A stretch of DNA of 64,000 bases from Streptomyces sp. MST-110588 (GCF_022695595.1 NZ_CP074380.1:1674001-1738000), one strand, 5' to 3'. Counted from the first letter of the stretch, positions 17,902 through 27,310 are shown. The notes: generated by a model not told the origin, from the letters alone. Numbers and translations are program-made.

Positions 17902-17953
17902 CCGGTGCCCGGCCGGGAGCACGGCACGTGCCACGCTCCCGGCCGGGCACCGG
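17902..17953. terminator. Terminator after fadAB
   Basis: A 19-bp perfect stem: CCGGTGCCCGGCCGGGAGC (17902-17920) pairs with 17935-17953, leaving a 14-base loop. It lies 25 bases after the fadB stop. No U-tract follows, which is usual in this group. Confidence 0.85.
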
Positions 17954-18057
17954 TGCGTCCGGGACCGGTGGGTCAGGAGGTGGGCACGCCGGGCTGCGAG
18001 GGTAGGAGGGACGCAGGGTGGGGGATGTGGGGCACGGGCACGTGGAAAGGTGGCTTG

Positions 18058-18507
18058 ATGGGTGGCTTGGTCATTGTCGACGCGGCGAACGTGGTCGGCT
18101 CGGTGCCCGACGGGTGGTGGCGGGACCGGCACGGCGCGGCCGAGCGGCTGCGTGACGCGCTGGCCGGGTACGCCGGCCGGGGGCTGCCCGGGCTCGTCGA
18201 GCCGCCGGTGGAGATCGTGCTGGTGGTGGAGGGCGCGGCCCGTGGCGTGACGTCGGTGGAGGGCGTCCGGGTGGAGTCCGCGAGCGGCAGCGGCGATGAC
18301 CGGATCGTGGAACTCGTACGGGACCAGGGGCTGCGGCGGGACGGGGAGGGGCCGGCCCGGGAGGGGTCGGCGGAGGCCGATTCCGGCTGTCTGGTCGTCA
18401 CCGCGGACCGTGGACTGCGGGAGCGGGTACGGGCCCTGGGGGCGCGGGTGACCGGCCCACGGGCGGTGTGGGGTCAGGGCGGCACCCGCCCCGGGCGCGG
18501 CACATAG
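18058..18507 (+). CDS. NYN/PIN-like domain protein
   Basis: A 149-residue protein resembling the NYN/YacP branch of PIN-fold ribonucleases. Acidic residues fall where that fold needs them: D8 in VIVDAANVVG, D80-D81 in GSGDDRIVEL, and D117 in VVTADRGLRERV. The last motif (T/S-x-D-x-x-L) is typical. Homologues are sometimes labelled NTP pyrophosphohydrolase, which I find less convincing. The ATG at 18058 follows AAAGGTGG; longer starts are in the terminator region. Its 3' end overlaps the convergent glycosyltransferase gene by 34 bases. RNase activity is inferred, not shown. Confidence 0.7.
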   Translation: MGGLVIVDAANVVGSVPDGWWRDRHGAAERLRDALAGYAGRGLPGLVEPPVEIVLVVEGAARGVTSVEGVRVESASGSGDDRIVELVRDQGLRRDGEGPAREGSAEADSGCLVVTADRGLRERVRALGARVTGPRAVWGQGGTRPGRGT

Positions 18508-20036
18508 AGGACGGCGCCGTCGACGGTGCCCGCCCGCACGTAACCAGCGTCGAGGAAGGCACGCAGCGGCGGCGTACGGGAGGGGGCGTACGGCTCGCCG
18601 CGCGAGTCGTCGAGGACCAGCGCGGGCGGCCTCGCCGCCAGTTCACGGCGCAGGACGGTCCAGGCGCCGGGGACGGCGTACCGCGGGCCGACGCGGGAGC
18701 CGTCCCGCCCGCCGCTGAAGTTGGTGAGCAGCCCGGCCGTCAGGAAGCGGCTGGCCGGCGGGCGGCCGGCCAGCCAGTACTGCTCGGGATGCATGCCCCA
18801 GATCAGTACGGGCTCGGTGGCGGCGGTCCGCCCCCGCACGGCGGCCACCACGGCCCGGGTGTGCGCAAGTCCGGCCGGGCCGGCGGCCAGCCCCCAGGCC
18901 AGGAACGTGCCGCAGGAGAGCGCGCACAGGGCCAGGCAGCGGCGTGCGGCGCGGCGCGGCAGACGGTCCAGGGCCGCGGCGCCCAGGAGCGCCAGCGGCG
19001 GGAGGACCTGGAGGTAGTAGTGGCCGAAGAAGTGGAAGCCGGCGGTGACGGCCGCGGCGGAGGCCAGGAGCCATGACCACAGGCCGGCACAGCGGCCGGG
19101 CCGGCGCATGAGCAGGGGGACCAGGAGGCCGGCGCAGGACGCGGCGAGCAGGCCGGCGTTGACGGCGGCTCGTCCCGCGGCCCGCAGGACGGAGCCGTCC
19201 ACGGAGACGTACGCGGCGGAGCCGGTGACGGTCCAGAACAGGAACCGGCCGGGGCCCGTGGCCAGGGCCACCGCCGTCAGCGGTCCGGCGAGTCCGGCGG
19301 CGAGCAGGGCGAGAGCGCGCAGCCGGGCGAAGGCGCGCGTCTGTACGGAGGCGTACGGCCGGGCGGAGGTGTACGGCCGGGCCGGGGCGTACGGCCGGGC
19401 CGGGGCGCCCCGCAGCAGGCACAGGACGGGCAGCAGGACCGCTCCCCCGGTCTGCTTGGTGAGCAGGGCGGCGGCGACGGACAGACCCGCGGGCAGCCAC
19501 CGGCCGCGGTCGGCGCACCACAGCGCCGCGGCCGTCCACGGCAGCATGAACACCTCGAAGTTCGCGGCCTGGGCGTCCTGCGGGTTCAGGCCGATGGACA
19601 CCAGGAGGTAGAGGATCGGGGCGGTGCGGCCCACGCGCTCGCCCCAGCGGCGGCGGGCGAGCGCGGCGAGCAGTACGGCGGTGGTGCCCTGCGCCAGGAC
19701 CGCCGCCGCCCTCAGGGGCCACAGCGTCTGGTCCCCGAAGAGCGCGAAGGCCGCCTCGTACGTCCAGGGCAGCAGCGGCGGCTTGCGGTCGACCACCGTC
19801 CCGTACAGCGTGCCGCCCGCGGCCAGCATCCTGGCCTGGGTCGCCACGAAGCCCTCGTCGGGGTAGCAGCACGGGTGGCGCAGGGACGGCAGCCGGGTGA
19901 GCAGCGCCAGCGCGGCCAGGACGGGCAGCAGCGGCGGCCAGAAGGACGGAGGGGGGCCGGGGCCGTCGCCGGGTACGGAGGGCGCGGCTGCGGGGGGACG
20001 TGGCAGGGAGAGGCCGGGTGGCCGGGGTACGGGCAC
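18474..20036 (-). CDS. Membrane glycosyltransferase, ArnT/PMT-like (GT-C)
   Basis: A polytopic protein of 520 residues with about ten hydrophobic helices. The first large extracytoplasmic loop contains CYPDEGFVATQARML; the aspartate-glutamate pair is the catalytic signature of ArnT/PMT GT-C enzymes, which use lipid-linked sugars outside the membrane. The motif VDRKPPLLPW is also typical. The soluble C-terminal part carries WGMHPEQYWLAGRPP. An insertion made of three hexapeptide repeats (ARPYAP, ARPYTS, ARPYAS) lies mid-protein. I chose the GTG at 20036; a TTG at 20045 is possible and lies beside the inverted repeat at 20050-20086. Acceptor and sugar are unknown. Confidence 0.8.
   Translation of the reverse strand: MPVPRPPGLSLPRPPAAAPSVPGDGPGPPPSFWPPLLPVLAALALLTRLPSLRHPCCYPDEGFVATQARMLAAGGTLYGTVVDRKPPLLPWTYEAAFALFGDQTLWPLRAAAVLAQGTTAVLLAALARRRWGERVGRTAPILYLLVSIGLNPQDAQAANFEVFMLPWTAAALWCADRGRWLPAGLSVAAALLTKQTGGAVLLPVLCLLRGAPARPYAPARPYTSARPYASVQTRAFARLRALALLAAGLAGPLTAVALATGPGRFLFWTVTGSAAYVSVDGSVLRAAGRAAVNAGLLAASCAGLLVPLLMRRPGRCAGLWSWLLASAAAVTAGFHFFGHYYLQVLPPLALLGAAALDRLPRRAARRCLALCALSCGTFLAWGLAAGPAGLAHTRAVVAAVRGRTAATEPVLIWGMHPEQYWLAGRPPASRFLTAGLLTNFSGGRDGSRVGPRYAVPGAWTVLRRELAARPPALVLDDSRGEPYAPSRTPPLRAFLDAGYVRAGTVDGAVLYVPRPGRVPP
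19351..19404. repeat. 18-bp in-frame tandem repeat inside the glycosyltransferase
   Basis: Three 18-base units (19351-19368, 19369-19386, 19387-19404), each built on GTACGGCCGGGC, encode hexapeptides ARPYAP/ARPYTS/ARPYAS on the minus strand. Units 2 and 3 differ at one base. A weaker fourth copy precedes unit 1. Confidence 0.85.
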
Positions 20037-20049
20037 GGCGCTCAATTTA

Positions 20050-20086
20050 AGACCCCATACACCACCTAAAGGGGCATATGGGGTCT
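20050..20086. terminator. Inverted repeat between permease and glycosyltransferase genes
   Basis: AGACCCCATA (20050-20059) and TATGGGGTCT (20077-20086) form a perfect 10-bp stem with a 17-base loop, 26 bases after the permease stop on the minus strand. It is followed on that strand by TTAAATT, so it looks like a terminator. It also abuts the glycosyltransferase start and could act as an operator. Confidence 0.6.
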
Positions 20087-20112
20087 CAATGCCGGGTGTT
20101 GTCAGCCCGGCT

Positions 20113-21618
20113 TCAGGCTCGGTCGCGGCTCCCCAGGCGGCTGTGCGTCCGCCCGTACAGGAAGTAGACGAGGAAGCCCACGACCATCCAGATCCCGAAC
20201 CGCAACCAGGTCTCGGCGGGCAGGTTGAGCATCAGCCACAGCGAGGCCAGGACGGAGAGCACCGGCACCAGCGGCACCAGCGGCGTACGGAAGGCGCGCG
20301 GCAGCTCGGGACGGACCCGGCGCAGGATGATCACGCCCAGCGCGACCACGACGAACGCGAAGAGCGTGCCGATGTTGACCAGTTCGGCCAGCTCGTCGAT
20401 CGAGGTCAGACCGGCGACGACGGCGACCACGGCCCCCAGCGCGACGGTCGAGCGGTACGGCGTGCCGAAGCGCGGGTGGACCTGCGAGAAGACCTGCGGC
20501 AGCAGCCCGTCCCGGCTCATGGCGAAGAAGACCCGGCTCTGCCCCAGCAGCAGGATCATGCACACCGACGTGAGGCCGACGGCGGCGCCGAAGCTGATCA
20601 GTCCGGCCCAGAAGGGGTGCCCGAGGTCCTTGAAGGCGTCGGCGAGCGGGGCGTCGGTGGACAGGTGGCTGTACTTCTCCATCCCGGTGACCACGACCGA
20701 CACGGCGACGTACAGGACCGTGCAGATCGCCAGCGAACCCAGGATGCCGCGGGGCACGTCGCGCTGCGGGTTGCGGGTCTCCTCCGCGGCGGTGGCCACG
20801 ATGTCGAAGCCGATGAAGGCGAAGAAGACCACGGCCGCCGCCGCGAAGATCCCCATCACGCCGAAGTCGGAGGGGGTGAAGCCGAACAGGAGCTGGGACA
20901 GGGGCGCCGCCATGCCGCCGGCGCCGTGGGACGGCTCGCTGTCGGGGATGAACGGGTGGTAGTTGGCACCGGTGATGAAGAAGGACCCGACGATGACGAC
21001 GATCAGTACGACGGTGACCTTGACGCCGACCACCACGGTCGTCACCCGGGAGGACAGCTTCATGCCGACGACCAGGATGGCGGTGAGCGCCAGCACCAGC
21101 AGGCACGCCAGCACGTCGAAGCCGAACCGCCCCTCGTGGGTGCCGGAGAGCGACTGCGGCAGGTGCCAGCCGGCCGTGCCCAGCAGCGAGCGGATGTAGC
21201 CGGACCAGCCGACGGCGACCACCGCGCAGCCCAGCGCCAGCTCCAGGACGAGGTCCCAGCCGATGATCCACGCCGGGAGCTCGCCCAGCGAGGCGTAGGA
21301 GAAGGTGTACGCGGAACCGGCGACCGGCACGGTGGAGGCGAACTCCGCATAACACAGCGCGGCCAGCGCGCACACGGCGCCCGCCAGGACGAAGGACAGC
21401 GCCACGGCCGGCCCCGCCGTCTCCTTGGCGATCTTCCCGGTGAGCACGAAGATGCCGGTCCCGATGACGACGCCGACCCCGAAGACGGTCAGGTCCAGCG
21501 CGCTCAGGGACTTCTTGAGTGTGTGCTCCGGCTCCTCGGTGTCCTGGATCGACTGCTCGACCGACTTGGTCCGCAAGACACCGCGACCTCGGCCTCTCAC
21601 CTGCTGCGCACTGCTCAT
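20113..21618 (-). CDS. APC-family (cationic) amino acid permease
   Basis: A 501-residue amino-acid/polyamine transporter with 12 or more membrane helices. It begins with a soluble N-terminus (SIQDTEEPEHTLKKSLSALD). The first helix carries the APC substrate-binding GIGTGIF-type motif (GVGVVIGTGIFVLTGKIA), followed by LCYAEFASTVPVAGSAYTF. FFAFIGFDIVATAAEETRNP is characteristic of the cationic amino acid transporter (CAT) subgroup. The ATG at 21618 follows AAAGGTA; the frame open further upstream is not needed. It probably imports basic amino acids by proton symport, but specificity is inferred. It is transcribed alone and ends in a hairpin. Confidence 0.88.
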   Translation of the reverse strand: MSSAQQVRGRGRGVLRTKSVEQSIQDTEEPEHTLKKSLSALDLTVFGVGVVIGTGIFVLTGKIAKETAGPAVALSFVLAGAVCALAALCYAEFASTVPVAGSAYTFSYASLGELPAWIIGWDLVLELALGCAVVAVGWSGYIRSLLGTAGWHLPQSLSGTHEGRFGFDVLACLLVLALTAILVVGMKLSSRVTTVVVGVKVTVVLIVVIVGSFFITGANYHPFIPDSEPSHGAGGMAAPLSQLLFGFTPSDFGVMGIFAAAAVVFFAFIGFDIVATAAEETRNPQRDVPRGILGSLAICTVLYVAVSVVVTGMEKYSHLSTDAPLADAFKDLGHPFWAGLISFGAAVGLTSVCMILLLGQSRVFFAMSRDGLLPQVFSQVHPRFGTPYRSTVALGAVVAVVAGLTSIDELAELVNIGTLFAFVVVALGVIILRRVRPELPRAFRTPLVPLVPVLSVLASLWLMLNLPAETWLRFGIWMVVGFLVYFLYGRTHSRLGSRDRA

Positions 21619-21941
21619 GGGCGTACCTTTCGCCTGGTCGACCGTCACCACTGCTGAACTGACCGAGTCTCCGCAATGGCCCGGAGGAGTCCGGTGCGGC
21701 AGGGCGACCGCCGGCGGTGATTCACCCGATGGGGCGTGCGGGGGGTGTGCGCCCGGCGGGACGGGCCACCCGTACGGCCGATCCGCGCGGCGGGACGGCA
21801 CGGGGCCGCCGAGACTGGGACACCAGGGGCGCGAGAGCGCCGGAAGCACCGGTGGCAGGAGCCGCGCCGGAAGCCCCAGCGGTACCAGCCGCACCGGAAG
21901 CCCCGCCCGCACCGAAGGCACCCAGAGCACAGGAGACCGGC

Positions 21942-22496
21942 ATGCTTCTCACCCGCCGTAACCGCCGTCACGACATCGGACTGCTCGCCCTGCGGCTGGG
22001 GACGGGCGGGGTGCTGGTCGCGCACGGCACGCAGAAGCTCTTCGGCTGGTTCGGCGGCCACGGGCTGCAGGGCACGGCCGGGGCCATGGAGCAGATGGGC
22101 TTCAGGCCCGGCCGGCACAGCGCGCTGGCGGCCGGGCTCGGCGAGGCCGGCGGCGGCGCGCTGCTGGCGCTGGGGCTGGCCACGCCGGCCGCGGGGGCGG
22201 CGGCGGCCGGCGCGATGGCGGGCGCGGTCTCGGTGCACGCCCCGGCCGGCTTCTTCGCCACCTCCGGCGGTTACGAGTACCCGGCGTTCCTCGGCCATGT
22301 GGCGGCCGGGCTGGGCCTGACCGGCCCCGGGCGCTACTCGCTGGACCACGCGACGGGCCACCGGCTGGACCGGCCGTGGATGGTCGCCGTCGCCTTCGGC
22401 GCGAGCGCCGTCGCGGCGGCCATGGTCGTCTCCCGCCGGGCGAAGGCCGCCGCCACGGCGTCCGACGGCGCCGGGGGCGGCCCGGACGCCGGGTGA
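21942..22496 (+). CDS. DoxX family membrane protein
   Basis: A 184-residue protein with four hydrophobic helices. The DoxX signature is at the front: LALRLGTGGVLVAHGTQKLF followed by GWFGGHGLQGTAGAMEQMGF. Bacterial DoxX proteins are small membrane proteins, some of which work with oxidases or in redox stress defence; no partner is encoded next to it. The ATG at 21942 follows AGGAGA. The open frame extends upstream to 21717 through a proline/alanine-rich stretch without a ribosome site, so the short form is preferred. The gene ends 58 bases before the strong bidirectional hairpin that separates it from dxs. Confidence 0.85.
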   Translation: MLLTRRNRRHDIGLLALRLGTGGVLVAHGTQKLFGWFGGHGLQGTAGAMEQMGFRPGRHSALAAGLGEAGGGALLALGLATPAAGAAAAGAMAGAVSVHAPAGFFATSGGYEYPAFLGHVAAGLGLTGPGRYSLDHATGHRLDRPWMVAVAFGASAVAAAMVVSRRAKAAATASDGAGGGPDAG

Positions 22497-22554
22497 GCCG
22501 GCTCCTGGAGCTCCTGGCTTCCGGAACTGCTGACTCCCGGAACTCTTCGGGAAC

Positions 22555-22597
22555 AGGACGGGGCCCGCCCGAAAACGCTCCGGGCGGGCCCCGTCCT
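22555..22597. terminator. Bidirectional terminator between doxX and dxs
   Basis: AGGACGGGGCCCGCCC (22555-22570) pairs perfectly with 22582-22597, a 16-bp stem with an 11-base loop. It sits between convergent genes, 58 bases after doxX and 38 bases after dxs on the other strand. Confidence 0.9.
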
Positions 22598-22635
22598 TGC
22601 CGCTGAACGGTAGGTGCGGCCGGGGTTCGGCCGCG

Positions 22636-24642
22636 TCAGTCGCGGGCGATCTCGGCGCGCTCCGCCTCGGACGCCGCCTCGGCCTCCGCCGCGTCGTCCT
22701 CGTAGCGCCCGTCCAGTTTGGCGACCAGCCCGGTCACCTGACGTGCGATGTCCGGCGCGGTCAGCCCGATCTCGGCCATGACCTCCTTGCGGGAGGCGTG
22801 GTCCAAGAACCGCTCCGGAATGCCGAAGTCGCGCAGCGGCAGATCCACACCCGCGTCCCGCAGCGCCTGGGCGATCGCCGAACCGACGCCACCGGAACGG
22901 CAGTTGTCCTCGACGGTCACCACGACCCGGTGCCCGGCCGCCAGGCCCGGCAGCGCCGGGTCGACCGGCTTGACCCAGCGCGGGTCCACGACGGTGGTGG
23001 AGATGCCCTGCTTGTCGAGCAGACCGGCGATCTCCAGGCACATCGGGGCGAGCGCGCCGACCGAGACGAGCAGGACGTCGGGCCGCTGAACGCCCTCGGC
23101 GGGCTCGCGCAGCACGTCCATGCCGCCGACCTGCCCCACGGCCTGGACGGCGGGGCCGACCTTGCCCTTGGAGTAGCGCACCACCGTGGGGGCGTCGTCG
23201 ACCTCGACGGCTTCGCGCAACTGGGCCCGTACCTGGTCGGCGTCGCGCGGCGCGGCGATCCGCAGGCCGGGGACGACCTGGAGGAGGGACATGTCCCACA
23301 TGCCGTTGTGCGAGGCGCCGTCGTCGCCGGTGACACCGGCCCGGTCCAGGACGAAGGTGACACCGCACTTGTGCAGCGCGACATCCATCAGGACCTGGTC
23401 GAAGGCGCGGTTGAGGAAGGTGGCGTAGACCGCGAAGACCGGGTGGAGGCCGCCGGTGGCCAGGCCCGCCGCGGAGACCGCGGCGTGCTGCTCGGCGATG
23501 CCCACGTCGTACACCCGGTCCGGGAAGGCGTCCGCGAACTTCTGGAGGCCGACGGGCTGGAGCATCGCGGCCGTGATCGCCACGATGTCCGGGCGCTCCT
23601 GGCCGAGCTTGACCATCTCCTCGCCGAAGACCGAGGTCCAGCTCGCGCCGGAGGCCGCGACCGGCAGTCCGGTGTCGGGGTGGATGACGCCGACGGCGTG
23701 GAAGCGGTCGGCCTCGTCCTGGACGGCCGGGGTGTAGCCGCGGCCCTTCTCGGTGAGGCAGTGGACGATGACCGGGCCGCCGAAGCGCTTGGCGCGCTGG
23801 AGGGCGGACTCCAGGGCCTCGATGTCGTGGCCGTCGATGGGGCCGACGTACTTCAGGCCCAGGTCCTCGAACATGCCCTGGGGCGCGATGAAGTCCTTCA
23901 GGCCCTTCTTGGCGCCGTGCAGCGTCTCGTACAGCGGCTTGCCGACGACCGGGGTGCGCTCCAGCAGGTCCTTGCCGCGGGCCAGGAAGCGTTCGTAGCC
24001 GTCGGTGGTACGGAGGGTGGCGAGGTGGTTGGCCAGGCCGCCGATGGTGGGCGCGTAGGAGCGCTCGTTGTCGTTGACGACGATGACCAGGGGGCGGTCC
24101 TTGGCGACGGCGATGTTGTTCAGCGCCTCCCAGGCCATGCCGCCGGTCAGCGCTCCGTCACCGATGACCGCGACGACCTGGTCGCCGCGGCCCAGCACCT
24201 GGTTGGCCTTGGCCAGGCCGTCGGCCCAGCCCAGGACGGTGGAGGCGTGGGAGTTCTCGATGACGTCGTGCTCGGACTCGGCGCGGGAGGGGTAGCCGGA
24301 CAGGCCGCCCTTGGAGCGCAGCGTGGAGAAGTCCTGGCGGCCGGTGAGCAGCTTGTGGACGTAGGACTGGTGCCCGGTGTCGAACAGGATCCGGTCCTTG
24401 GGCGAGTCGAAGACGCGGTGCAGGGCGATGGTCAGCTCGACCACACCGAGGTTCGGCCCGAGGTGTCCGCCGGTCTTGGAGACGGCGTCCACGAGGAAGG
24501 TACGGATCTCCCCCGCCAGCCGCCCGAGCTGCTCCGGGGTGAGCCGGTCCAGATCGCGCGGTCCCTTGATACGGGTCAGCAGCGCACGCCCGTCACCCGC
24601 CGTCACCCCGGATCGTCGCGCTTCGCGCGGCACCTGCTGCAC
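22636..24642 (-). CDS. dxs: 1-deoxy-D-xylulose-5-phosphate synthase
   Basis: First enzyme of the MEP isoprenoid pathway; condenses pyruvate with glyceraldehyde-3-phosphate using thiamine diphosphate. The 668-residue protein has the expected features: H60 in [13 protein letters not shown]91 in [11 protein letters not shown], the TPP/Mg motif from GDG (161-163) to NN (175-176), PIDGHD, the catalytic glutamate region [11 protein letters not shown], and [15 protein letters not shown]. The C-terminal 25 residues are an acidic Ala/Glu tail. The GTG at 24642 is well supported by GGAGG four bases upstream. Its leader contains 10-base tandem repeats (24661-24690). Confidence 0.96.
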   Translation of the reverse strand: MQQVPREARRSGVTAGDGRALLTRIKGPRDLDRLTPEQLGRLAGEIRTFLVDAVSKTGGHLGPNLGVVELTIALHRVFDSPKDRILFDTGHQSYVHKLLTGRQDFSTLRSKGGLSGYPSRAESEHDVIENSHASTVLGWADGLAKANQVLGRGDQVVAVIGDGALTGGMAWEALNNIAVAKDRPLVIVVNDNERSYAPTIGGLANHLATLRTTDGYERFLARGKDLLERTPVVGKPLYETLHGAKKGLKDFIAPQGMFEDLGLKYVGPIDGHDIEALESALQRAKRFGGPVIVHCLTEKGRGYTPAVQDEADRFHAVGVIHPDTGLPVAASGASWTSVFGEEMVKLGQERPDIVAITAAMLQPVGLQKFADAFPDRVYDVGIAEQHAAVSAAGLATGGLHPVFAVYATFLNRAFDQVLMDVALHKCGVTFVLDRAGVTGDDGASHNGMWDMSLLQVVPGLRIAAPRDADQVRAQLREAVEVDDAPTVVRYSKGKVGPAVQAVGQVGGMDVLREPAEGVQRPDVLLVSVGALAPMCLEIAGLLDKQGISTTVVDPRWVKPVDPALPGLAAGHRVVVTVEDNCRSGGVGSAIAQALRDAGVDLPLRDFGIPERFLDHASRKEVMAEIGLTAPDIARQVTGLVAKLDGRYEDDAAEAEAASEAERAEIARD

Positions 24643-24660
24643 TGTGCCTCCTTGCTGTCG

Positions 24661-24690
24661 AGCTGATTGGAGCTGATTCGCGCTGATTCG
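24661..24690. repeat. Three 10-bp tandem repeats in the dxs leader
   Basis: AGCTGATTGG, AGCTGATTCG and CGCTGATTCG follow each other, one helical turn apart, 19-48 bases upstream of the dxs start. The imperfect continuation is CGTGGGAATC GGGAATCGGG. Confidence 0.7.
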
Positions 24691-25166
24691 CGTGGGAATC
24701 GGGAATCGGGCTGTGGTCGAGATGGCCGATCAGTCGAGTCTAATGTTCCGCCTGCGACGGCGGAGATCGGGCTCTGCGATGTATGTCACGCGTATGGCGG
24801 CGGGCGGACGGGAAGGGCGCGGGACCGGCGGGCGGCTCCGCGCTCCCCTGTCCTTGGACGATTCCCCGGGCCTGCCTCGCAGCCGCCGGCCCGGGGGCCG
24901 CCGGCACCGGGGCAGGGGCCCGCGGCGGGGCGCCGCCGCCGGGCGGAGCGTGGCGAGATCGTGACGAACGTCGGCCGGATCGGCTCCGTCCCGCCGCGCA
25001 CGGCCGTACGCGGTTATCCGTACCCGTCCGTACGCCGTCGCAAGCAGCCGGGGACCGCCGTTTCCACCAACCGTACGCGTCGGTACGCGCCCGTACGCAT
25101 CCGCGGGCGGCCATTGGTGGGCCCGCGCCGCCGAAGTCGGGCCCGGGACCCGGACCGTACGCAGCG

Positions 25167-25211
25167 CAGACCCGGCCCCGCACCCTGGAGCGGGGTGCTG
25201 GGCCGGGTCTG
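25167..25211. terminator. Terminator of the xylFGH operon
   Basis: CAGACCCGGCCC (25167-25178) pairs with GGGCCGGGTCTG (25200-25211). After a 2-base internal loop, CACCC (25181-25185) pairs with GGGTG (25193-25197). It lies 16 bases after the xylH stop on the minus strand. Confidence 0.85.
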
Positions 25212-25226
25212 CGTGGAAGGCCGCCG

Positions 25227-26534
25227 CTACGCGCGGCCCGCCGTCTTCTGCGTCCGGCGGGAGACGGAGTCGATCACGACGGCGGCCAGCAGCACCGCGC
25301 CGGTGATCATGTACTGGACGGCGGAGGCGATGCCCAGCAGCGCCATGCCCGAGGCGATCGACTGGATCACCAGCACGCCCAGCAGCGCCGACCAAGTCTT
25401 GCCGCGCCCGCCGAACAGGCTCGTACCGCCGATGACGGCCGCGGCGATGGCGTTCATCAGCAGGCTGCCGGCGCCCGAGGACTGGTTGGCGGCGTTGATC
25501 TGCGAGGCGAGGAACATCCCGCCGACCGCGGCCATGGTGCCGGACAGCGCGAAGACCGAGATCCGGATGAGCGGGACGTTGATGCCGGCCCGGCTCGCCG
25601 CCTCGACGCTGCCGCCGAGGGCGAAGATCTTGCGGCCGTAGGAGGTCCGGCGCAGCACGAAGTCCAGCGCCACGACCACCCCGAGGAAGATCACCACGGC
25701 CAGGGGCAGCCCCTTGTACTGGTTCAGGAGCCAGGCCACCACGTAGGCGGGCACCGCCAGCACGACCGTACGCAAGGCGGTCTCGCTCAGCGGGCGGCTG
25801 GGGACGCCGGCGGCCTCACGGCGGCGGGAGTCCAGCAGGGACAGCCCGAAGAAGGCCAGTACGGCGACGGTGGCCAGGCCGTAGGCGGCGGAGATGTCGG
25901 TGAAGTAGTAGTTGGTGAGCTGGGCGACCAGGCCCTTGTCGTGGAGGTTGATGGTGCCGTTGGAGCCCAGCACCTGGAGCATCAGGCCGTTCCAGCCCAG
26001 CAGGCCGGCCAGGGTGACGACGAAGGCCGGGACGCCGACGCGGGCGAAGAAGAAGCCGTGCAGCGCGCCGGCGACGGTCCCGGTCAGGACCGCCAGGACC
26101 AGTGCGAGCGCCTCGGACATGCCGTTGTTGATGTTGAGTACCGCGAAGACGGCGGCGGCCAGGCCGCTGACCGAGCCGACCGACAGGTCGATCTCGCCCA
26201 GGATCAGTACGAAGACGACGCCGACCGCGATCAGGCCGGTGCCGGCGCTGTTGACGAAGAGGTTGGAGAGGTTCTCCGCGCCCAGGAAGGCCGAGTCCTG
26301 CATCTGGAAGACCAGGCCGATGACGAGCAGGCCGATGACGACGGGCAGCGACCCGAGGTCCCCGCTGCGCATCCTGCGCCGGAACTCCTCCAGATAGCCC
26401 TTGAAGCCCTGCTGGCGTACGAGCAGCCGGGGGTCGACGGCCGTGACGGCGCCCGGGGCGGCCGGGGCGGCCTCGACGGGGGTGTTGTCCGGCTCGGCCG
26501 GGTCGCCGCCGGCCTTGGAGAGGTTGGTGGTCAC
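25227..26534 (-). CDS. xylH: Xylose-type sugar ABC transporter permease (XylH-like)
   Basis: A 435-residue permease of the RbsC/XylH family with 10 or more helices, forming the membrane pore for a monosaccharide importer. The family signature is in VFVLILGEIDLSVGSVSGLA, and AIAAAVIGGTSLFGGRGKTW is the equivalent of the cytoplasmic coupling loop. Its larger size (435 versus about 320 for RbsC) fits XylH. The GTG at 26534 overlaps the stop of the ATPase gene (GTGA), showing coupling. With the next two genes and the ROK regulator it matches the xylFGH-rok7B7 arrangement of S. coelicolor; xylose is therefore the best-supported substrate. Confidence 0.9.
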   Translation of the reverse strand: MTTNLSKAGGDPAEPDNTPVEAAPAAPGAVTAVDPRLLVRQQGFKGYLEEFRRRMRSGDLGSLPVVIGLLVIGLVFQMQDSAFLGAENLSNLFVNSAGTGLIAVGVVFVLILGEIDLSVGSVSGLAAAVFAVLNINNGMSEALALVLAVLTGTVAGALHGFFFARVGVPAFVVTLAGLLGWNGLMLQVLGSNGTINLHDKGLVAQLTNYYFTDISAAYGLATVAVLAFFGLSLLDSRRREAAGVPSRPLSETALRTVVLAVPAYVVAWLLNQYKGLPLAVVIFLGVVVALDFVLRRTSYGRKIFALGGSVEAASRAGINVPLIRISVFALSGTMAAVGGMFLASQINAANQSSGAGSLLMNAIAAAVIGGTSLFGGRGKTWSALLGVLVIQSIASGMALLGIASAVQYMITGAVLLAAVVIDSVSRRTQKTAGRA

Positions 26535-27310
26535 TTGTCGGCCTCCGCGGTGCGTGCCTTGCGGCGGGTCACGGCGTTGTCCGTGGCGCCGGTGATGGCG
26601 GAGATGATCTCTTCCTGGGATGTGGCTTTCACGTCGAACGTGCCGTTGTTGCGGCCCAGCCGCAGGACGGCGACCCGGTCGGCGACGGCCTTGACGTCGG
26701 CCATGTTGTGGCTGATGAGGATGACGCCCAGGCCGCGCTCACGCAGCCGCTCGACCAGGTCCAGGACCTGGGCGGTCTGTTCGACGCCGAGGGCCGCGGT
26801 GGGCTCGTCGAGGATGACGACCTTGGGCTCGCCCAGCAGCGAGCGGGCGATGGCGACGGTCTGCCGCTGGCCGCCGGAGAGCGAGGCGATGGGGATGCGG
26901 ACGCTGGGGATGCGGATGGAGAGCGTGGCGAGCAGTTCGCGCGCCCGGCGCTCCATCTCCACCTCGTCCAGTACGCCGAAGCGGCGCAGCTCACGGCCGA
27001 GGAAGAGGTTGCCGACGACGTCGAGGTTGTCGCACAGCGCGAGGTCCTGGTAGACGGTGGCGATGCCCAGTTCCTGGGCGGTGTGCGGCCGGTCGACGGT
27101 GACCGGCCGGCCTTCCCACTCGATGGTGCCGTCGTCGGCCGGGCCGACCCCGGCGATCGTCTTGACCAGCGTGGACTTGCCGGCGCCGTTGTCGCCGACC
27201 AGGGCGACCACCTCACCGGAATGGATCTCCAGTTCGACGTCGGTGAGCGCTTGTACGGCACCGAACCGCTTGGAGACTCCGCGCAACGCCAGCACGGGCG
27301 TAGCGGACAC
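26531..27310 (-). CDS. xylG: Sugar ABC transporter ATP-binding protein (XylG-like)
   Basis: The single-domain ATPase powering the xyl importer, 259 residues from the chosen start. Walker A is GDNGAGKS, the Q-loop lies in VYQDLALCDN, the signature is LSGGQRQ, Walker B is VVILDEPTAALG and the switch histidine is in LISHNMADV. Most RbsA/XylG ATPases have two ATPase domains; this short form, with one, is the actinobacterial variant. I prefer the GTG at 27310, which has AAGGAG at a suitable distance; the ATG at 27319 directly abuts that site. It overlaps xylH by 4 bases and follows xylF after 225 bases. Confidence 0.9.
   Translation of the reverse strand: MSATPVLALRGVSKRFGAVQALTDVELEIHSGEVVALVGDNGAGKSTLVKTIAGVGPADDGTIEWEGRPVTVDRPHTAQELGIATVYQDLALCDNLDVVGNLFLGRELRRFGVLDEVEMERRARELLATLSIRIPSVRIPIASLSGGQRQTVAIARSLLGEPKVVILDEPTAALGVEQTAQVLDLVERLRERGLGVILISHNMADVKAVADRVAVLRLGRNNGTFDVKATSQEEIISAITGATDNAVTRRKARTAEADK

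Larger units (their letters stand above)
24643..25226. other. Long intergenic region between dxs and the xyl operon
   Basis: 584 bases without a supportable gene. It holds the dxs leader with 10-base repeats (24661-24690) and an AT-richer patch near 24735 (GTCTAATGTTCCG) likely to contain the dxs promoter. A GC-rich middle and a cluster of CGTACG-type words (25000-25105) follow, then the xylH terminator (25167-25211). Translations through it are compositionally biased. Confidence 0.6.
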
